Below are positions 36,160 through 46,607 of a stretch of 64,000 nt of DNA, in pieces. A program made the translations under genes and the position numbers. Source of the DNA: Hyaloraphidium curvatum (taxonomy: Eukaryota > Monoblepharomycota > Hyaloraphidiomycetes > Hyaloraphidiales > Hyaloraphidiaceae). Position 1 is the first letter of the stretch, and each line of letters opens with the position of its first letter. The stretch lies in contig JAIVFI010000004.1 of assembly GCA_025558095.1 (NCBI GenBank), positions 248,001 to 312,000 of the forward strand, given 5' to 3'. The notes beneath the pieces are model-generated. The model did no database searches and had not been told where the DNA came from. It was given only the letters and a program-made list of their open reading frames with translations.

Positions 36160-37840
36160 CTAGAATTTCGACAGCTCTGCCGGCGCCTCAGGATGCGCCC
36201 TGTTGTACCTCTCGAGCACGTCGGGCTCGTAGATGCGCACCCCGTCCAGCTGGTTCCCCAGCGTCATCCATCCATCCCGCGTGTTGTGCATCCGCCCGAA
36301 GATCTCTGCGGGATGCAACGGGTGAGCCGTCACCGACGAACAGGGGCTGGCCCGCGCCCCGACCCACCGATCTTGCGCGAGTTGGGGCACAGCCGATCGA
36401 TCAGCCCGTACACCTCGTCCGGCTTCCTGCTCGTCTCCCTGACTTCCGCCACCAGCACGTCCGCATCCACCCATCCGTTGTACGCCGGCCGCCCCTTGAC
36501 CCCGACCAGGCAGTGCTCCTTCGAATGGTTCAGCCAGTGCCCCGTCCTCCCCGTGCGGATCAGGCGCTGCAGCTGGTTGGTCTTTATCCAGAGGAGCTCG
36601 CCGACGCGGTCGTAGCCCCAGATGGAGAGGCATTCCCGGCCGAGCTCCATGGCGCGGCCGGTGACCCAGAGGAAGATGAACCCGTCGTCCTGGAGCTCGG
36701 CGATGGGCATCTGGCGCATCTCGTCGTCGGTCATGGTGCCGTACGGGAGCTACCAAAGGGGGAGTGATTCAGTGTCGGCCGAATGTGCGGGAGGCTGACA
36801 ACACCCACCGACATGTGGATGTCCCACGGCGGGTCGGCCATGATGACGGAAAACTTGCCGAGGACCGAAAAGTCGAGCTTGCGGATGTCGCAATTGAGCC
36901 ACTGCGCCGGCCACAGCCGCGTGATGGGCATGAGCGTCTGGTTCAGCTTGGCCGGTTCGATCGTGGCCAGCTCCTCGTCGTCGATGTCGTAGTGCAGGAA
37001 CTTGCACGTCTCGAGCCTGTGGCAGGTGTTGAGGTACGAGCAGTCGCCCAGCGAGTGGTCCGTGTGCGGCTTGACGATCTTGCGGAAGTGCACGCGCGAG
37101 CAGGGCGCCGGGGCGCGGCGGGCGGCGCGGCAGTCGTCCTTGGTGCCCCAGAAGCAGTACTCGCGGAAGTACACGCGGCCTTTCGATTGGAATGTCCGCC
37201 TGACCAGCGCCTCTTTCGCGGTTGGGCGGTCCAGAAGCGCGGCGACCTCGGCCAGAGGGCCTGCCCCCGCAGCCTCGCCGGCGGTTGGGCGGTCGATCAG
37301 CGCCTCGAGCTCGGCCTCCTCGTCCGTGGGCTGCACCACGCGCAGCGGGATCGCGGGCGTGCTGTCCGCTGCCATCGCGGGCTTGCGGGCAGGGCGGCGC
37401 GGGACCACCGCCCGCAGGCGTGGCCTTGGTGCGCCCGGCCTGTGCACCAGCAGCCGCAGCCTGCCGCCCAGCTCGATGCGCTCCAGCCGCACGTGCGCGG
37501 GGCCCATTGCCCGCAGGTACTGCTTTGCCGCGGCCTCGAGCGTGGCGACGCCGGCGGCCTCGCCCGCGCGCAGGATGTCGGGGCGGCGGCGGGCGGCCGC
37601 GCGGAACAGCGCCGTCGCGTCGGCCGGAAAGGCGACGTCGGGCGCCGCGTCGCTCATCAGCGCCTGGAACGCGGACGACACCGCCTGCGCGAGCTCCGCG
37701 TCGACGGCCGCGGGGGGCGCACCATCGGCATCGGCACCCAGCCCGGGGGCGCGCACGCCCTCGCCCACCCGCCGCCGCTTGGCCGCGGGGCCCTCCGCGA
37801 GCCGCCGCACCGCATCGAGCTCGTCAATCAGCGACGCCAT
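36160..37840 (-). CDS. METTL3: N6-adenosine-methyltransferase catalytic subunit METTL3/IME4
   Basis: Three exons (37840..36809, 36749..36368, 36305..36160), 519 residues. A disordered leader is followed by cysteine-rich [20 protein letters not shown] and ETCKFLHYD, the METTL3-type zinc region. The MT-A70 domain has [15 protein letters not shown] with catalytic DPPW at 336-339, then [41 protein letters not shown] and [18 protein letters not shown]. With METTL14 it would methylate mRNA adenines in nuclear transcripts. METTL14 has EPPL in place of DPPW, so the catalytic paralogue call is firm. It is divergent from the mitochondrial carrier gene, 163 bases apart. Confidence 0.95.
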
Positions 37841-38003
37841 TCCAACACCCGCTGCTGCACTCAAGTGTTCGGCCGGATTCCGCGTTTCTGAGAGCACCCA
37901 TTGCCCATTGCGAGATCTGACTTCTCGGCCCGCATACTTCCGGTGCGGCCCATCGGAACACTCTTTTGCGAATTCGCCAGACGGCCTGTGCCCGTCCATC
38001 GCG

Positions 38004-39225
38004 ATGGACGGGCTGGCAGAAGGCGCCGGCGACATCGTCGCCCCCGTTCCCCTCCCGGCCTCCGTCGCCCAGAAGATGGCCTCGGCCTGCCTCGGCGCCG
38101 TGCTCACCTCGCTGGTCGTCACGCCCTTCGACGTCGTCAAGACGCGCCTGCAGGCCGGCCGCGCCGTCGCTGGCGGGGGCGGCTACGGCCACCTGCAGGT
38201 GCACGAGTGCTGCCGCGAGGTGTTCTTCGGGCAGCCCGTGGTGTGCAGGTTCCCGGCGCCGGCGGTGGCGCTGGACGGCGCCGCGTGCGCGGGGAGCATC
38301 GCCGTCGGCGCAGAGGCGGCGTCGGCGCGGCTGTTTACGGGGACGCTCGAGGGGATGGTCAAGATCGTGCGGTACGAGGGCGTGCAGAGCCTGTGGAGCG
38401 GGCTGTCACCGACGCTGTACGTGTTGCTGGCGTGCAGCGGAGGACTACCGGAGATCTGATCTATTGCTGGTTGCCCGAACAGCCTCATGCAGGCGCCGGC
38501 GACGGTCGGGTACTACCTCGGCTACGAGTTCATCCGGGACCGGCTCGTGGCGCGGTTCCGCGGCACGGGAATCGACCCCGACCACTATGCGCCGCTCGTC
38601 GCCGGCTCTTTCGCAAGAAGTGGGTCTATACGCTGCCGACTGCCCTTCCTTGGCCTCACCGTCGCCCTGATCCCGTGATCTCCACCAACTGGTTTCGCCA
38701 GCCATCGCAGCGACCGCCATTTCCCCCATCGAACTCATCCGCACGCGCGTGCAATCCTCCTCCCAGCCCCTGCGATCCGTTCTCGCCGGCGTCCGCGCCG
38801 AGGCCGCCCTCAACGGGCCCCGCTGGCTCTGGACCGGCCTCGCGCCCACCCTGTGGCGGGACGTCCCCTTTTCCGCGATCTATTGGTTCGGCTACGAACG
38901 GACGAAACGATATTTGCTCGGTCTGCCAGCGTACCAGCGCGGGGGCGTGTGGGGCGAAGGCTGGGCGAGCTTCCTCGCCGGCGCCGCTTCCGGCTCCCTC
39001 GCCGCGGTGGTGACCACGCCCTTCGACGTGGCCAAGACGCGGAACCAGATCGGCGAGGGGCCGCAGCCGGGGATGGTGGCCATCATGCGGGCGATCGTCG
39101 CCGCGGAGGGGTGGGCCGGGCTGATGGCCGGGTGGACGGCGAGGGTCGCCAAGGTGGCGCCGGCGTGCGCGATCATGATTTCCACGTACGAAGTGGGGAA
39201 GAGGATGGCGGGCGGTTTGCCGTGA
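38004..39225 (+). CDS. Mitochondrial carrier, SLC25A39/SLC25A40/MTM1 type
   Basis: Three exons: 38004..38422, 38483..38619, 38702..39225 (359 residues). Three tandem carrier repeats each have the signature Px[DE]xx[KR]: TPFDVVKTRLQAG, SPIELIRTRVQSS (formed across intron 2) and TPFDVAKTRNQIG. The insert with CCREVFF and CRFPAPAVALDG between the first two helices is typical of the MTM1/SLC25A39-40 branch, implicated in glutathione import into mitochondria and manganese/iron handling. LWSGLSPTLYVL-MQAPATVGYYLGYE spans intron 1. Inner-membrane location is expected. Confidence 0.87.
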
Positions 39226-39422
39226 CTGGATCGGGGGGATCGGGGGCGGGTGCGCGAACCGGGAGCGGGAATCGGAAAGGTGGACCTGCTAGAGTGGCTA
39301 GATCTGACCGCTGGCATAGCATGAATCTGCGTCTGTACATATCAGCTCTGACACTGCGACACGACATTCATCAATCTTGACCCCAGCCCGTGGTTAAGCC
39401 CCACTACGTCCCCGATCCCAAG

Positions 39423-40289
39423 TCATTGGCCCTCGCCCTTCTTCCCCGTTTCCCGCGCGCTCTTGTCCCACCTCGCCCAGGTCCTCGACAGCCCCCTCAC
39501 GTCGTCCCACACCTCCCCCAACCAGCGCTTCCAGAGCTCCCCGCCCCTCTTCACCATCTCGGCCGCCTTCCCCCCGTCCGGCCACCCCTCCCCGCGGATC
39601 CCGAACCCGTCCTCTGCGATCCGTTTGAGCAGCGCCGCGGCGCGCCCCGAGTCCCACGAGGCGCGGAACCGCTCCGCGAACCGCAACGCCGGGGCCGCGT
39701 GCTTCTCGGCGAACGCGCGCAGGTCCGACACCGCGCCCGGCAGGAAATCGTCCCCCGGCGCCGACTGCTGGAGCTTGGTCGGCGGAGCGGGGGCCGTGAT
39801 CGTCTGCGGAGCGTGCTTGGGCACCAGCGTGCGGAACCGCACCACGATCGTGTCCTCCGTGATGTCCAGGCATTCCGCGCCCTCGGCCGGCGTCCCGGGC
39901 GGCTCGCGCATGCCCCACGCCTGGCCAACCATCGCGTCGACCGCGGAACGCTGCGTCACGGCGGCGCGGAAGGGGAGGAGCGGCGGGGCGGCGCCGGGCG
40001 GGCGCTCGCGGAGGGCGTCCGGGCGGCGGAGGAAGCACGTCTGCTCCACACGCAGCGCGGCGCCGATCTCCATTGTGGCCGAGAAGCAGACATCCCCGGC
40101 GGGCGGCCTGAAGAGCCGGACGTGCGGCGGCGGCGGGCGCGGCGCCGCGAGGAAGCGCGCCGCGGAATCGGCGGCCGCCGCCGCGGCGGGCGCCGAGAAG
40201 CCGTCGCGCTCGAGCTTCGCCCGGAACGCCGCGCGGAAGGCCTCGATGTCGGCCGCGCTGGCGGGCGGAACGCCGCCTGGAGGCTCCAT
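39423..40289 (-). CDS. Conserved-looking protein of unknown function
   Basis: Single exon, 288 residues from the ATG at 40289; the frame stays open further upstream but into the promoter of the divergent gene. I do not recognise a family. The middle has a beta-rich block around CLDITEDTIVVRFRTLVPKH and the C-terminal part is helical with aromatic-spaced repeats (ELWKRWLGEVWDDV, SRTWARWDKS). No signal peptide or membrane segment is seen. It sits between the convergent carrier gene and the divergent NADAR-kinase gene. Confidence 0.6.
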   Translation of the reverse strand: MEPPGGVPPASAADIEAFRAAFRAKLERDGFSAPAAAAAADSAARFLAAPRPPPPHVRLFRPPAGDVCFSATMEIGAALRVEQTCFLRRPDALRERPPGAAPPLLPFRAAVTQRSAVDAMVGQAWGMREPPGTPAEGAECLDITEDTIVVRFRTLVPKHAPQTITAPAPPTKLQQSAPGDDFLPGAVSDLRAFAEKHAAPALRFAERFRASWDSGRAAALLKRIAEDGFGIRGEGWPDGGKAAEMVKRGGELWKRWLGEVWDDVRGLSRTWARWDKSARETGKKGEGQ

Positions 40290-40461
40290 GTGTGCTGCGA
40301 GCGCTACTGCGACTGATGCCCGCGCTGATGCGCGCCCGCGCGCGCAGCTAGCACGCGATCGATCTCGGTTCCGCGGCCAGTTCCGCGAGGACGCCGGAAC
40401 GCCGCTCCCCTGGAATAGCCCTCCACGGAGCACTCATATTCACTCCCGAGCCCGTGTCGTG

Positions 40462-43204
40462 ATGGCTGCGCTGCAGGGCTACGATGGCTACCCTCCCGAG
40501 CCGTGCACGGAATGCCCCGAGTGCGACAACTTCCTAAAAGGCAGAGTGATCAACATCTGCGACTGGTGCGGCCATAATGCCAGTGTGCACAAGCCGAACC
40601 AGCAGGCGGCCGGTAAGATTCCCTGCTCGGCGCGTCTCCTCGCGCTTACCTTCCCAGGCCCTTCACACATTCCTGCGTTCAAGTACCATGGAATGCCTCC
40701 ACGACCAGGCCTTGGACCGCAAATGGGCCAGCAGGCACCCAAGCCGCCCGCGCCACACTCCGTGTTCCGGACCGCGATGGCTGCGCCGACGGGCTACGAC
40801 CCGAGTGGCTACCCTCTCGAGCCGTGCACGGAATGCCCCGAGTGCGACAACTTCCTTGAAGGCAGAGTGATCAACATCTGCGACTGGTGCGGCCATAATG
40901 CCAGTGTGCACAAGCGGAACCAGCAGGCGGCCGGTGAGTGGTCTGGCTCGCGTATCTCGGGCCGGTGACATCAAGCCGTCATCCTCTCCTCTCCAGTAAT
41001 GTCGTACAGACCGGCCGCTTCCGATGCCTGGGTTCTGCGCTACGGGCTTGACGCGCAGATGAAGCTTCGCGCGGATTGCAGGAACTGCGACTGTGCGGTG
41101 TACGCGCGGCAGAGCATGGGGAATGGTTGCGGGAACCCGAAGTGCCGCCACCTCTCGACCGATCACCGCCGTGGGATCATCTCCCGCAGTACAGCATTGT
41201 GTGCATTGACCACGCTGCACCTTAGAGGTCATTGAGTTCTGCGAGATCGACAGACCCTACTACGAGTTCAGCAATTCCTACGTCTCCCCGTTCCTCGACG
41301 CAGAGGGCAAGCAATGGGCGACTTCGGAGCACTATTTCCAAGCGCGCAAGTTTTTTCCACACGCACCCTGGTTGATGGAGCAGATACGGAGGCTGCCGAC
41401 TCCGCGTGATGCGTTCGAGCTCGCTCAACAGCACCGGGCGCAGATGCGGCCCGACTGGCATCAAGGAGAGTCCCTCAAAGTCATGAAGGAAGCCGTGCAC
41501 CGCAAATTCGTGCAGAACAATGAGCTCCTGGTGAAGCTTCTGGACACGGGGGACGCGTACATCGTGGAGCACACTACCAATGACGCGTACTGGGGAGACG
41601 GAGGCGGCAACGGCCGTGGCCGCAACGAGCTCGGGAAGGCGCTCATGCAACTTCGAGACGAGCTCAATGGAAGGGTCCGCCAACCGATCAAGGATCCGAC
41701 CGCGAGACCGCCGGAGCCCGACCGGCGCCAGGAAGCAGAAACTGAGGCGCGGCGTCGCCGGGAAGAAGAGCTGACGCGCGAGCACCAAAGGTTGGAGTTC
41801 GAGCGGCTGCGGGCGGCGGATCAGGCTCGGGAGGCCGAGCGAGCGCGTATAGCAGAGGCCGAGCGCCAGAAGAAAGATGCGGAGCAGGAGGCGGCACGGC
41901 TGCAGCAGCGCGAGGCGGACAAGGCGGAAGCCCGCAGGAGGCACCAGCAGCTGGCCGACGAAGCTGCCCGCGTGCGGGAACAGGAGGCGGAGGTGGCCCG
42001 CCGCATGGAGGAGCTCCGGGTTCGGGAGCAGGAGGTGGAGAGGAGGAAGGCTGAGGTTGAGGAGATGGCCAAGCTCGCCCCCCTTTTGCGTGCAACGCCC
42101 TCCTCGGACTCCTCTGAGGCAACCAAGCTCCCCTCGGAACCCTCCCGATCGGATGAGGCGACTAAGCTCCCCTCGGAACCCTCCCGATCGCGTGCTTCCT
42201 CGGGCAGCGCCAAATCCGACCATGCGGCCTTCCTCTCCAAGCTCCGCATCACGAAGGACGAGGTGGCTTACTCCACCGACGCCACGGCAGTTCTCGGCGA
42301 GGGCAGCTTCGGCATCGTGTACCGCGGCCTGCTCAGAGGCGCGACGCGGGTTGCCGTCAAGGCGATCAAAGGTGACGTGACCCCCGAGACGGTGGCGATG
42401 TTCCTCAAGGAGATCGCGGTGTGGGACGGGCTGAATCAGCGGAACGGTGAGCCCTCGAGCCGTCTTTCGCCATCACGGGCTTAATCTTCCCCGCAGTGCT
42501 TCCGCTCCTGGCGTTTTGCGAGTCCCCGCCCCTACTGATTTCGGAGCTGACCGAGGGCAGCATGCGCTCCCGACTGGACGCGCTGCGCTGGGACCAGGCC
42601 GTTGGGCTCAGGTACCTTCGCGGGGTAGCCGCAGGGATGGCCTACCTGCATTCCTACAAGGTGCTCCACGGGGACCTCAAGTGTGCCAACATCATGATCG
42701 GTGGGACTGCCGGGCGCATCTCGGGTCGCTCATCTCATCCGGGCAATGGCAGACCACGACATCCCCAAGATCGCCGACTTTGGCCTCGCCAAGGTCCGCT
42801 CCCACCTCTCCCTCGGCTCCACCCGCGGCGACGGCGATGCCACCGGCGGCGGCGGCGGCACGCCCCCGTTCATGGCCCCCGAGCTCTGGCGCGGGGGCAA
42901 GCTCCGCACACCCGTGGACGTGTACGCGTTCGCGATGGTGTGCTACGAGGTCACCGACGAGGGAGGATACCCTTTCGAAGGGCTGTGGATGGCGGCAGTG
43001 GGTGGTCCTGCACGCCGGATTTGATCGATCACTGGAGTTCTTTTCCTTTGTAAGGTCAGCGAGGCCGTCCTGCGTGGGGACCGCCCCGAGCGCCCCGACA
43101 ACGCCGATGACAAGATGTGGGCGCTCATGGAGCGCATGTGGGCGCAGAGCGCGGCCGACAGGCCGACGTTCGTCGAGGTCTGCGCGGAGATGGAGCGGTG
43201 GTAG
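40462..43204 (+). CDS. Zinc-ribbon / NADAR / coiled-coil / protein-kinase fusion
   Basis: Seven exons: 40462..40612, 40658..40933, 40997..41170, 41226..42446, 42497..42700, 42753..42997, 43055..43204; 806 residues. Order: two near-identical ~39-residue zinc-ribbon units (CTECPECDNF with ICDWCGHNASVHK), a third cysteine motif (CRNCDCAVYARQ, CGNPKCRH), a NADAR domain about 201-349 (RPYYEFSNSYVSPF, WATSEHYFQARKF, NELGKALMQLRDEL), an Arg/Glu-rich coiled coil about 358-488, a 13-residue tandem repeat, and a tyrosine-kinase-like kinase about 538-806 (LGEGSFGIVY, VAVKAIK, HGDLKCAN, DFGLAK, APELW). NADAR enzymes act on ADP-ribosyl or ribosylaminouracil N-glycosidic bonds. The kinase looks active. I know of no described protein with this order; ADP-ribose signalling is an inference. 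Confidence 0.85.
40490..40933 (+). repeat. Duplicated zinc-ribbon coding unit including splice donor
   Basis: The segments near 40498-40612 and 40816-40933 are almost identical in nucleotide sequence, differing at a handful of positions, and both end at the same GCGGCCG/GT donor context. This indicates a recent tandem duplication of exon plus intron boundary inside the NADAR-kinase gene. Confidence 0.9.
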
Positions 43205-43289
43205 GCATCAAGCTGTTGCTCGCCGGCGGGGTCCGGGGTTCTTGGAGAGGGCGGGTTTTGGCCTCCTGCGACGCCGATCCTGCACCTTG

Positions 43290-43815
43290 ACGTAAGGACG
43301 ACAACGTGCTGATCGACGAGAACGGGGTCGCCAAGATCTCGGATTTCGGGATGTCCAAGATCCGGGCCACGGCCTTTCTACACTCCACGAAGCGTTCAGG
43401 AGGGACACCCGTCTTCACTTTCCCCCGAAAGTGGGATTGCCCCCCGAGCTCTTACGGCCATCCCGATCACTGACCGCCCCTTCCGCCCGCTCAGGCGTCG
43501 CCGCCGCGACCCAAGCCCGGCACCGCCACGGATCTTTACGCCTTCGCCATTGAGCTCCTCTCCGAAGACGATATTTTCCTCAGGGACCGGCTCATGGACG
43601 AGGAACTGATGGTCCCTGGGCACGGCATCGATTTGGAGCCCTTCGGCGCGCGTCTGCGGAGCGACCCGGCGTTCAGGCCCGAGCGGCCCCGTGGGGTACC
43701 GGACGCGACATGGGAGCTGATGAGGAGGTGTTGGGCGATGTATTCGGGGAGGTCGTGGCTGATCCTCCGGAGCACCGGCCGATCGCACGGAACTGCCATC
43801 CAGACGGAGGGTCAA
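43290..43815 (+). pseudogene. Decayed protein-kinase C-lobe fragment
   Basis: Directly after the NADAR-kinase stop lies sequence resembling only the second half of a tyrosine-kinase-like domain: DNVLIDENGVAKISDFGMSK, GGTPVF, then after a plausible intron ATDLYAFAIELLSED and DATWELMRRCWA, with a frame change before PEHRPI. The N-lobe, ATP lysine and catalytic HRD loop are absent and the APE motif is lost. It is best read as a remnant of a duplicated kinase; an unannotated alternative 3' end of the upstream gene is less likely. Confidence 0.6.
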
Positions 43816-43944
43816 TTCCATTTCCTGATAGATCATTACATATGCTTATGCGAACAATGGTCTTGTGCTCGCCGGGCGACGAAGAAGATATCAATCGTAC
43901 GCGCAGCCAAACCCCACCCAGATGTCGGCCGTACCGACGCAGCT

Positions 43945-45717
43945 TCATTTCTTCGGCAGCTTCGGTTCCGGCAGATCGGCTTCGCCTTCCGACTGTCCGT
44001 GAACCGGCGCCTCAACCATCGCCCCTCTCCGCAGCCGCCCCGCCGCCGTCGCGCAGGTCCTGGAGCAGTAGTTGTACCCCTGAAGCTTCGCCCGGGTCTT
44101 GCACTGAGGGCACGCGATCTCCTCGGGGAGCTGCTCCCGCTGCCGCCTGTCTTCTCCCGTCCCGCCACCGAACGCCTCGAGCGCATCCCGTAGGCGCTCC
44201 TGGAGCGGGCCGTCGCTTTCCCCAGCAGCGGAAAGCAGCGTTCGCACGGCTTCCGCCATCCGTGCTTCGCCCTCGTCGAGGAGATCCGCGTAGGTCGGAT
44301 CGAGCAGGAAGGACGAGACGTCGGCAGCAAGGAAGCCCACGCGATCCAGGAACACGTCGAGCAGCCTGGCCGCCCGCGCGATCGCAGGGCCGTCGACGCC
44401 CCCAGGCGGCTGTGGTGCGAGAAAGACAAAGTCCAGATCGTCCCCCCACAGCTCCTGGAGCAGTAAATCGTCGAACAACTGCACCGCCGTCCCGATCGCC
44501 GCCCTCGTCCCTTGCCCGTCAGCGGCCGGCCTGCGCGCCCGGCGCACGCCGTCCACGAGCCGGTGGAACGTGTCGTCGGCGAGCGAGTACCCGACAAACA
44601 GCATGTGTTTGGTGATGAGCATGGCCTGGACGATGCCAAAGAGCGCCGTGGCGCGCTCGGGGAGGCCGAGGTAGTCGGCCCGGGTGAGCACCATGTCGCC
44701 GCGGGAGATGTCGCCGTGGAGCTTGAGCACCCACCGGCCCTCGGGCCCGATGGGCTCGTAGGGCAGCACGGCGACCTTGCGGCCGCCGGAGCGGCATGCA
44801 TCCTCGTAGAGCGTGTCGTAGTTGGTCGTGACCGCCTCGCGGGCGCCGAGGCCGGCGAGCAGCGCGTGGGCCAGGGCGTGGCGCTCCGAGCGTACGAGGT
44901 CCGCGAGCGCGGAGCGGTAGTTTGCATCGTCCTGGAATTTGCGGGCTACGAGGAGGGCCTGGTCGCGCACGTCCAGCGCGCGAAGGCGCTCCCGGTAGGA
45001 CGCGTCCATGCCCAGCGGGGCGGCGAGCTGCTCGATCAGCGCGTTCCACATCGGCAGGCCGGCCCCGGCGCTCACGCCGGCGCCGAGGAAAAGCACCAGG
45101 TCGCGGCGCTGGGCTGTGCCGGCGAGCCTTTCCGCCTGCGCATTCAGCGTCTCCGATCGCTCGCCCATGTCCCACCGCTGTGCATCGGGCGTCTTCTGCC
45201 TGGCCCGCTGGGCGGCGGCGTAGCCCACGGGACCGAACGCCACCAGCACCACGTCGACGCCCACGTCGCTTGCGGCCTTTGCCAGCCTCTCCACCAGCAC
45301 GGCATACACGGCGCCCTTTCGGCCCGCCATGCCGCCCGCGCCGGTGCCGACGACGTGCACGGCCACGCGCGGCGGGGGGCCCGCCGGTCTCTCGGCGTCT
45401 TTTGCGTACGCGGCGACGAACTCGGCGGCCCCGTCCGCGTACCATTCCGGGGGCCGGTTGCTGTGTCCCACCGCCCCGATCCAAATCGCCGGCGAACGCG
45501 GCCCGCCCGGCCGGAGCTGGAAGCACCGCACAGCATCGACCCAGCCGGCCGGCGGCGTCACGTCCGCGGGCAGCCGGCACTCGTCGGGCGCGAGCCCGAG
45601 CGCTGCGCGCCACCGCGGCGTGATGCGCAGCCCGCGGTCGGACGGCACGAGCACGGCGTCGCACACGAGCCGCGTGAGGTCGCCGTCGACGATGAAGAGG
45701 TGGCCGGGCGTCGCCAT
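43945..45717 (-). CDS. SIR2-like protein with N-terminal macro/SLOG-like domain, bacterial type
   Basis: Single exon, 590 residues, no intron, unlike most neighbours. Residues 1-175 form an alpha/beta region (VDGDLTRLVCDAVLVPSDRG, then HVVGTGAGGM with a RKGAV helix and VDVVLVAFGPVGYAAAQ) resembling macro/SLOG nucleotide-binding domains found before SIR2 in actinobacterial proteins. The SIR2 NAD-binding fold has LVLFLGAGVSAGAGLP (207-222), AVTTNYDTLYED (295-306) and KLHGDISRGD with the catalytic histidine at 334. The C-terminus carries a zinc-knuckle-like CPQCKT and YCSRTC. Bacterial relatives act as NAD hydrolases in antiphage abortive infection. It is not of the class I-IV deacetylase sirtuin type. 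Horizontal origin is inferred from domain order and lack of introns. Confidence 0.85.
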   Translation of the reverse strand: MATPGHLFIVDGDLTRLVCDAVLVPSDRGLRITPRWRAALGLAPDECRLPADVTPPAGWVDAVRCFQLRPGGPRSPAIWIGAVGHSNRPPEWYADGAAEFVAAYAKDAERPAGPPPRVAVHVVGTGAGGMAGRKGAVYAVLVERLAKAASDVGVDVVLVAFGPVGYAAAQRARQKTPDAQRWDMGERSETLNAQAERLAGTAQRRDLVLFLGAGVSAGAGLPMWNALIEQLAAPLGMDASYRERLRALDVRDQALLVARKFQDDANYRSALADLVRSERHALAHALLAGLGAREAVTTNYDTLYEDACRSGGRKVAVLPYEPIGPEGRWVLKLHGDISRGDMVLTRADYLGLPERATALFGIVQAMLITKHMLFVGYSLADDTFHRLVDGVRRARRPAADGQGTRAAIGTAVQLFDDLLLQELWGDDLDFVFLAPQPPGGVDGPAIARAARLLDVFLDRVGFLAADVSSFLLDPTYADLLDEGEARMAEAVRTLLSAAGESDGPLQERLRDALEAFGGGTGEDRRQREQLPEEIACPQCKTRAKLQGYNYCSRTCATAAGRLRRGAMVEAPVHGQSEGEADLPEPKLPKK

Positions 45718-45912
45718 GGCTCGGTGTGTCTCCCAGCGTTAACGAGTCTAAGCATCACGGCGCCATCAACCCGCTAGACCCTGATGCACCCTGATCGGCC
45801 ATTCGAGTTAGAGCAGCGACACTCTCATCCGGAGCTGCAGGTGTCCACGTTGCAGCCGATCGCCCAGAGTCGTCTCCAAAAGAGCAACATTACGATTCCT
45901 TACACATCTCAA

Positions 45913-46489
45913 CTAAGAAACGGACCAGTCGGCCGATATCGTGCACTCCCCCACGATGTTGCCAATGTTATCCGGGACAAAGAGCAGCGCGTTGAGCGAG
46001 TAGTTGCCCCGCTCCGTCCACTCTTCCGGGTACTGTTCGTGCGCAGTCAACCCGGCAATTCGCATCAGTTGTCTGCCCAGGGGCGGGGGTAGCCAAGCAA
46101 CCCACAATGACCTCATTCACAGCAAACGCACCCCAGCTGAACGTCCCCAGCTCCGACGCCCCGACGCTCCCGTCAAACAGCGAGGTATCCCCGCGGCGGA
46201 TGGAGACCGAGACGCTGCAGCGTTCCAGGAATACGTTGTCGGTGGGGAGGTCGGACCATGTGACCGTGGCGCGCACAGGCTGGCCCTGCGGGTATCTGTC
46301 AACTGTGCGATGTGCGGGCGCCAAGATCGCGCGTGTGATCTGTCGCACCGGGACGGGGGGGTTCGTTTCGCAGGACACCTCGATGGAGTAGTTCTTGGTG
46401 AAGCTGGGCGGGTTGTTCCCGGAGAGCGGCCGCGACGTGAACTCGTTGAACGTGAAAGTCCCGAAGCCGCGGACGGCGCCGACAGACAT
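45913..46489 (-). CDS. Small protein of unknown function
   Basis: Two exons (46489..46106 and 46032..45913; 73-base intron with a TTGAC branch-like site), 167 residues. It looks beta-rich with two related halves: GTFTFNEFTSR with NYSIEVSC, and GTFSWGAFAVNEV with NYSLNALLFVP ending in a cysteine-containing CTISADW. No signal peptide or membrane segment. I do not recognise it; the fold could be a small immunoglobulin- or lectin-like sandwich. It lies between the SIR2 gene and the AroB fragment. Confidence 0.6.
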
Positions 46490-46607
46490 GGCGCGACAAT
46501 CAGTGCGAAGGACGACGCGTGACGAGCGCGGCTCTCAGTCTAATAGCGGCGTTGTCTCGAATCTCGGCACACGCGAGGTGTGGTCCGCCGGACGCGGACG
46601 CGGCAAA

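Noticed and set aside
40462-41235. Separate short genes for the zinc-ribbon repeats
   Set aside because: Exon phases join cleanly into the NADAR exon, and the first two exons end in matched donor contexts.
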